From: UKL13-2 sp043773745
Lineage (GTDB): Bacteria; Pseudomonadota; Gammaproteobacteria; Burkholderiales; Usitatibacteraceae
Reading direction: 5' to 3'
Length of the DNA stretch: 10,133 nucleotides
Assembly: GCA_043773745.1 (NCBI GenBank)
Contig: JAYVEV010000067.1
Span: 1 to 10,133, forward strand
Shown here: one piece after another, positions 6,479-10,133 of the stretch
Numbering within the stretch: position 1 is the stretch's first letter
How the letters are laid out: every line of letters begins with the position of its first letter
Made by a program: the position numbers and the translations under genes
Notes under the pieces: generated by a model
Told to the model about the DNA's origin: nothing
Database searches by the model: none
Seen by the model: only the letters and a program-made list of their open reading frames with translations

Positions 6479-7768
6479 TCAGGTTCTATTCGTCTTGGCC
6501 TGGGTTTGATTCGGATTTTTTTCTTTTATATTTTCTTTTACAACCGGTTGCCATCCCATGACTGCCAGCATCACGGCAAAACCGACCACGTAAGCAAGCG
6601 CTACATGCCAACCGCCTTTAAGCCACCCGGAAACTGATTTTGCTTCGGGATACATGCTGACCAAAGCAACGCCCGCGGACGAGCCAAACCAGATCATTGA
6701 GCCACCAAACCCCACCGCATAGGCAAGGAAACCCCAATCATAGCCGCCCTGCTTTATAGCCAACGCGGTCAGTGGAATATTGTCGAATACCGCCGACACA
6801 AAGCCCAATCCCAATGCGCTTTGCCACGATGCGACCGGCAATTTATCAACGGGCATCATCGATGCTGAAGTCACCAGCGACAACAAAAATACCGCACCCT
6901 TGAATGCGTCCGGCAGCACTTCCCAGTCCGGACGCCTGAAAGGTAGTGAAATCAAAATTGCTGCCCACACCGCCACACCCATAAAGGGAAAATAATCTGC
7001 GCTGGCACTCAGCGCATCACTGATTTTAAGATTAATCAACAGATTCGCTGCAACCGCGAATACCAGAATCAACGCCACGATGCCGATTCGCATCCAGTCA
7101 ATGTGTGTATGTGTATGGTTATTTTTAAGAATGGGCGAGTAGTTATGTTGCTGCAAGGCAGCGGGAATTCCGCACACTATAAGTGCCACGAACGCCGCGA
7201 CATATGCATGCAGCACCTCAACCGGTGCTACCCCCGAAATCCACAACATGGTCGTGGTGGTATCACCGACCACCGAGCCCGAGCCTCCTGCGTTCGACGC
7301 CGCCACGATCGCGGCCAGATAGCCGATATGAACCTTCGCCCGAAACAACTGATGGGCCATCGCGCCACCAATCAGCGCGGCGGCAATATTGTCGAGAAAC
7401 GATGACAGGACAAACACCATCACCAACATTAAAAACGCGCCTTTCCAATCATCCGGCAAATACTTCGGCAAGATCAATGGCACATGGCTTTTTTCAAAAT
7501 GGCGCGACAACAGCGCAAACCCGAGTAGCAACCCAAGCAGGTTTGCGAGCGTCACCCACTCGTGAGCCATGTGGCTTGCTAAGCCTGCCACACCAGGTCC
7601 GAATGTAAAGCCGGTGAAAATGATTTTGTAAAGCGAGATGACCAGCACCCCCGCAAGCGCGATGCGCAGCGTGTGCTGATGAAAGCACGCCACCCCCAGC
7701 AGTACGAGTGCGAATAAAATAAAATCGAGCGGAATTGCGCCAATCATGACGGGATGTACTGCAATCAT
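6479..7768 (-). CDS. NhaD/CitMHS/ArsB-superfamily ion transporter, putative Na+/H+ antiporter or carboxylate carrier
   Basis: A complete 429-residue polytopic membrane protein with roughly ten or more hydrophobic segments. Two related half-motifs point to the ion-transporter superfamily: SSFLDNIAAALIGG (122-135) and VSAVFDNIPLTALAI (324-338), each with a membrane-embedded Asp-Asn pair as in NhaD and CitMHS proteins. Ser/Gly/Thr-rich SNAGGSGSVVGDTTTTMLW (158-176) probably lies at the substrate or ion site. A loop at 216-224 contains NHTHTHIDW-like alternating His. The Lys/Asn-rich tail (411-429) is hydrophilic. The start at 7768 is supported by AGGAGG (7780-7785), 11 nt away; the internal Met8 has none. 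It lies 111 nt after lutC on the same strand, which suggests a role in lactate or organic-acid metabolism, either as carrier or for sodium/proton balance. Superfamily is firm; the substrate is not determined. Confidence 0.82.
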   Translation of the reverse strand: MIAVHPVMIGAIPLDFILFALVLLGVACFHQHTLRIALAGVLVISLYKIIFTGFTFGPGVAGLASHMAHEWVTLANLLGLLLGFALLSRHFEKSHVPLILPKYLPDDWKGAFLMLVMVFVLSSFLDNIAAALIGGAMAHQLFRAKVHIGYLAAIVAASNAGGSGSVVGDTTTTMLWISGVAPVEVLHAYVAAFVALIVCGIPAALQQHNYSPILKNNHTHTHIDWMRIGIVALILVFAVAANLLINLKISDALSASADYFPFMGVAVWAAILISLPFRRPDWEVLPDAFKGAVFLLSLVTSASMMPVDKLPVASWQSALGLGFVSAVFDNIPLTALAIKQGGYDWGFLAYAVGFGGSMIWFGSSAGVALVSMYPEAKSVSGWLKGGWHVALAYVVGFAVMLAVMGWQPVVKENIKEKNPNQTQAKTNRT

Positions 7769-7879
7769 TAAAATCTGCCCCTCCTATGCAGTTACGCGGC
7801 GACGATGTTGGTGTTAATGGCGGAGGCGCAGGAGAATCGCCCGTTTTTCGCCCTCACGCGCTGAGCGTTTTTTATTTCA
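7769..7879 (-). other. Intergenic region between lutC and the NhaD/CitMHS-like gene
   Basis: The 111-nt gap contains the Shine-Dalgarno of the transporter gene (7780-7785). I saw no stem followed by a minus-strand T-run, so nothing clearly ends the lut transcript here, and no convincing promoter pair. Readthrough from lutC is plausible. Confidence 0.4.
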
Positions 7880-8542
7880 TCAAGGCACCAGCACGACATG
7901 AACGCGATAAGGCCCATGCGCACCGATCACAATGGTCTGCTCAATATCTGCCGTGCGCGACGGGCCAGAAACAAAAAAAGTGGCGCGGGGTAATTCGCCT
8001 ATTTCATCACGCGCCAATTGAAACGCATCTTCCATGGTTGCCACCAAGCGTGATTTTTTCACGATACAGATATGGGTCTCCGGTAGCAGCGCGGTAACTT
8101 TTGGCGAATTACGCGCACCGAGTAGCAGCAGCGTCCCGGTCTCGCCGATGGCGCAGAAACATCCGGTGAGGCCGATAAGATCGCTGCCCATTGCGGGACG
8201 GTTGGCGTAATCAATATTCGCACTTTGCCAATCGAGCGCGGCGAATTCAGGCCAGCCAACCACACTGGCGGATTTTGTTGGTGAATCCAAAACGGTGAAA
8301 AGATAGCGTGCTACTTCGTTTGGCACCGCCGAGATTGAATCAACTTCCGCCAACGTTGTTTTAAGGCGCGCGCATTCCAAAATGAAATGCTGTACCGGAT
8401 CGTGTTTGGCGAATGTTGGCAGCGGACCGCGCGTACGCGCACTGATGACGGCGCGTGCAGCTGCGAGCTCTGCTTCAGTGGTATGGCCCTGCTTGCCATC
8501 GTTGGCGCGGATACGGGCCAGGATATTAGCGCGGGCGCTCAT
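7880..8542 (-). CDS. lutC: LutC, LUD-domain subunit of the L-lactate utilization complex
   Basis: A complete 220-residue LutC/YkgG-family protein (LUD domain, formerly DUF162). With LutA and LutB it forms the iron-sulfur, flavin-independent-looking complex required for oxidising L-lactate to pyruvate in the cytoplasm; the individual role of LutC is not well defined. The two family blocks are clear: GLTGCFCAIGETGTLLL (124-140) and SGPSRTADIEQTIVIGAHGP (192-211), followed by the terminal RVHVVLVP. Length is normal for the family. The ATG at 8542 overlaps the TGA of lutB in an ATGA arrangement, which decides the start and indicates translational coupling, as there is no good separate Shine-Dalgarno. 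Confidence 0.94.
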   Translation of the reverse strand: MSARANILARIRANDGKQGHTTEAELAAARAVISARTRGPLPTFAKHDPVQHFILECARLKTTLAEVDSISAVPNEVARYLFTVLDSPTKSASVVGWPEFAALDWQSANIDYANRPAMGSDLIGLTGCFCAIGETGTLLLLGARNSPKVTALLPETHICIVKKSRLVATMEDAFQLARDEIGELPRATFFVSGPSRTADIEQTIVIGAHGPYRVHVVLVP

Positions 8543-9948
8543 GGCTTTACCCGACGCGCGGCATAAAGCTCACGGAAAGTTTTACCTTCCGGTGCGGGCA
8601 TATCGCGGCCATCAGTCCAGCCGTCCACGCCGGGCAGATTGTGTATTAATTTCTCACGCCCGCCCATCCATGATGCGACCCGCGCGCCAATGCGGGAAGC
8701 CAATGCATACAGCTTCGGGCGACTGACAATAAAGCCCCACGCTTTGATTGCCCAGCGTTCACTCCATGGCCGCAACTTCATATCAAATTGCTGCTCTCGC
8801 AGCTTACGCATCAAATCCGGCAGAGGAATTTTGACCGGGCACACCACCTGACACTCGCCGCAAAACGTGGAGGCGTTTGGCAAATCACCCGAGTTTTCAA
8901 TGCCGGTATAAACCGGCGTTAACACTGAGCCCATCGGCCCCGGATATACCCAGCCATAGGCGTGGCCGCCGACGTTCTGGTAGACCGGGCAATGATTCAT
9001 GCACGCGCCACAACGAATGCAGCGCAGCATCTCGCTCATCTCACTGCCGACTAGTTTGGTGCGACCGGCATCGACCAGCACAATGTGCATTTGTTCCGGG
9101 CCCTCCTGCTCGTCAGGCGCCTTGATACCGGTCGTCAGGGTGAGGTAATTGGCAATAGATTGACCAATCGCAGAACGCGGTAACAGACGAATCAGCGTCG
9201 CAAAATCCTCCAGCGTGGGAATCACTTTTTCAATGCCGGTAATCACACAGTGAATGCGCGGAATGGTCGTCACCATATCGGCATTACCCTCATTGGTCAC
9301 GGTCAGGGTAGTGCCGGTTTCAGCAATGATAAAATTCGCACCGCTAATGCCCATATCAGCGGCGAGGAAATGACCGCGCAACACCTCACGCGCTTCCCGC
9401 GTCATCGCGGCAATATCGGTGAGGCGCGGCTTGTGGTGGTGATCAGCAAACAGCTGGGCGACCTGCTCTTTGGATTTATGCACTGCCGGCGCAACAATAT
9501 GCGATGGCGGCTCTTTGGCGAGTTGCAAGATATATTCGCCCAAATCTGTTTCCAGCACGACCACACCCGCCGCTTCAAGTGCGTCGTTGAGCGCGACCTC
9601 TTCACTCACCATCGATTTTGATTTGGTGACGGTTTTAACGGCATTGTCCTGCGCAATTTTGACAATGATGGCGTTGGCCTCTTCTGCCGTTTCCGCCCAA
9701 TGCACCACCGCACCGCGTCGTGTTGCTTTCTTTTCAAACTCGATCAGGTACGCATCAAGATTATGGATGACACGATCCCGCAAATCAGCGGCATGGGTGC
9801 GAATGTCTTCCCAATTATCGATAGTCGCCACACTCGCGGCGCGCCCGTCAACAAACTTGCCTTTAGCGTTTTTTAGCGCTTTTTGTAGTACCGCATCGTT
9901 CAGTTTCACGCTCGCGGTTTGCTTGAAAAACATTGATTGAACTTGCAT
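8539..9948 (-). CDS. lutB: LutB, iron-sulfur subunit of the L-lactate utilization complex
   Basis: A complete 469-residue LutB/YkgF-family protein. The N-terminal two thirds is a LUD domain with ANFIIAETGTTLTVTNEGNA (204-223) and the downstream PRIHCVITGIEKVIPTLED region. The C-terminal third is ferredoxin-like: CIRCGACMNHCP (Cys310, 313, 316, 320) and FCGECQVVCP (Cys363, 366, 370), suited to two [4Fe-4S] clusters as in the family. The DUF3390-like tail follows. It should carry electrons from lactate oxidation in the cytoplasm, alongside LutA and LutC. The start at 9948 lies 2 nt after the lutA stop; no clear Shine-Dalgarno is present, so coupled translation is likely. A second Met at residue 6 (9933) also lacks a ribosome site and is less likely. 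Confidence 0.95.
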   Translation of the reverse strand: MQVQSMFFKQTASVKLNDAVLQKALKNAKGKFVDGRAASVATIDNWEDIRTHAADLRDRVIHNLDAYLIEFEKKATRRGAVVHWAETAEEANAIIVKIAQDNAVKTVTKSKSMVSEEVALNDALEAAGVVVLETDLGEYILQLAKEPPSHIVAPAVHKSKEQVAQLFADHHHKPRLTDIAAMTREAREVLRGHFLAADMGISGANFIIAETGTTLTVTNEGNADMVTTIPRIHCVITGIEKVIPTLEDFATLIRLLPRSAIGQSIANYLTLTTGIKAPDEQEGPEQMHIVLVDAGRTKLVGSEMSEMLRCIRCGACMNHCPVYQNVGGHAYGWVYPGPMGSVLTPVYTGIENSGDLPNASTFCGECQVVCPVKIPLPDLMRKLREQQFDMKLRPWSERWAIKAWGFIVSRPKLYALASRIGARVASWMGGREKLIHNLPGVDGWTDGRDMPAPEGKTFRELYAARRVKP

Positions 9949-9950
9949 GG

Positions 9951-10133
9951 TTATTTGGCCATCCCCGCCAGCACTTCGGCAAAGTGGTACACCTTAGTCT
10001 TGGCATCACCGTTACGTCGCAAGCGCCCTTCAATATTCATCAGACAACCGAGATCGCCACCGATCACTGCATCAGCACCGGTGACAGCAATATTTACACA
10101 TTTATTGTCGGCCATCCGCGTCGAAATTTCGCC
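9951..10133 (-). CDS. lutA: LutA, CCG-domain subunit of the L-lactate utilization complex, C-terminal part, cut by window edge
   Basis: The reverse strand from the window edge to the TAA at 9951-9953 encodes 60 residues. It starts with GEISTRMADNKC, continues with ADAVIGGDLGCLMNIEGR and ends VYHFAEVLAGMAK. The GDLGCLMNI block with its Cys is the hallmark of the second cysteine-rich (CCG) domain of LutA/YkgE, which resembles heterodisulfide reductase and glycolate oxidase GlcF Fe-S subunits. The adjacency to lutB (2-nt gap) and lutC confirms the assignment. The first part of the protein, including the first CCG motif, is outside the window. Confidence 0.93.
   Translation of the reverse strand, partial: GEISTRMADNKCVNIAVTGADAVIGGDLGCLMNIEGRLRRNGDAKTKVYHFAEVLAGMAK

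Noticed and set aside
7183..7608. Plus-strand open frame of 141 codons
   Set aside because: It is antisense to the membrane transporter gene and has the Pro/Ser/Arg-rich composition typical of a shadow frame.
7845..7876. Possible terminator after lutC or on the plus strand (CGCTGAGCG followed by T6)
   Set aside because: The stem is only 3-4 bp with an impossibly small loop, and the T-run is on the plus strand, where no gene ends.
9470..9940. Plus-strand open frame of 156 codons
   Set aside because: It lies wholly antisense to lutB, whose family motifs and Fe-S cysteines are unmistakable; its translation is low-complexity Ser/Ala/Thr-rich with no recognisable domain.
8539..9948. LutB second Cys motif having three rather than four Cys as a defect
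   Set aside because: LutB-family proteins usually have this CxxCxxxCP form, so it does not indicate a damaged protein.

Overview
All ten genes in this window lie on the minus strand, so gene order runs from the high-coordinate end to the low one. No phage, transposon, CRISPR or RNA gene was seen, and base composition looks even throughout. The proteins suggest a beta-proteobacterium: a LivM-LivG permease/ATPase fusion, a GhrB-like reductase and a beta/gamma-type lutABC set. This is a judgement from protein resemblance, not a phylogeny.

Block 1 (about 10133-7880) is a lutABC operon for oxidising L-lactate to pyruvate. It holds the C-terminal 60 codons of lutA, then lutB (Fe-S protein), then lutC. 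The genes are almost contiguous: a 2-nt gap, then an ATGA overlap. Block 2 (7768-6479) follows after 111 nt. It is a polytopic transporter of the NhaD/CitMHS/ArsB ion-transporter superfamily, possibly cotranscribed with lutABC.

Block 3 (6478-1327) is a complete Liv-type (HAAT) ABC importer. A 190-nt regulatory region holds a possible sigma70 promoter, an FNR-like box and several dyads. It is followed by a periplasmic substrate-binding protein, a strong intrinsic terminator, LivH permease, a 660-residue LivM-LivG fusion and LivF ATPase. The terminator between the binding protein and the permease genes probably allows high binding-protein output with partial readthrough into the membrane genes. 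By memory-based alignment the binding protein lacks the acidic residue that LivJ uses to hold the ligand amino group, so the substrate may not be a branched-chain amino acid.

Block 4 (1283-1) holds a GhrB-like D-2-hydroxyacid dehydrogenase (glyoxylate/hydroxypyruvate reductase) 43 nt after livF. After another 171 nt comes the start of a beta-hydroxyacid dehydrogenase (3-hydroxyisobutyrate dehydrogenase / tartronate semialdehyde reductase family), cut by the window edge. Both reductases carry an Asn-Arg-Thr segment after the second Rossmann strand, which suggests NADPH use.

Read together, the window looks like a small organic-acid and hydroxyacid region: lactate oxidation, an ion or carboxylate transporter, an ABC importer of uncertain ligand and two hydroxyacid reductases. 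Every family is known. The points worth following up are the fusion architecture, the importer ligand, the role of the transporter beside lutABC, and the regulatory region at 6289-6478. I did not find a convincing entirely new system.
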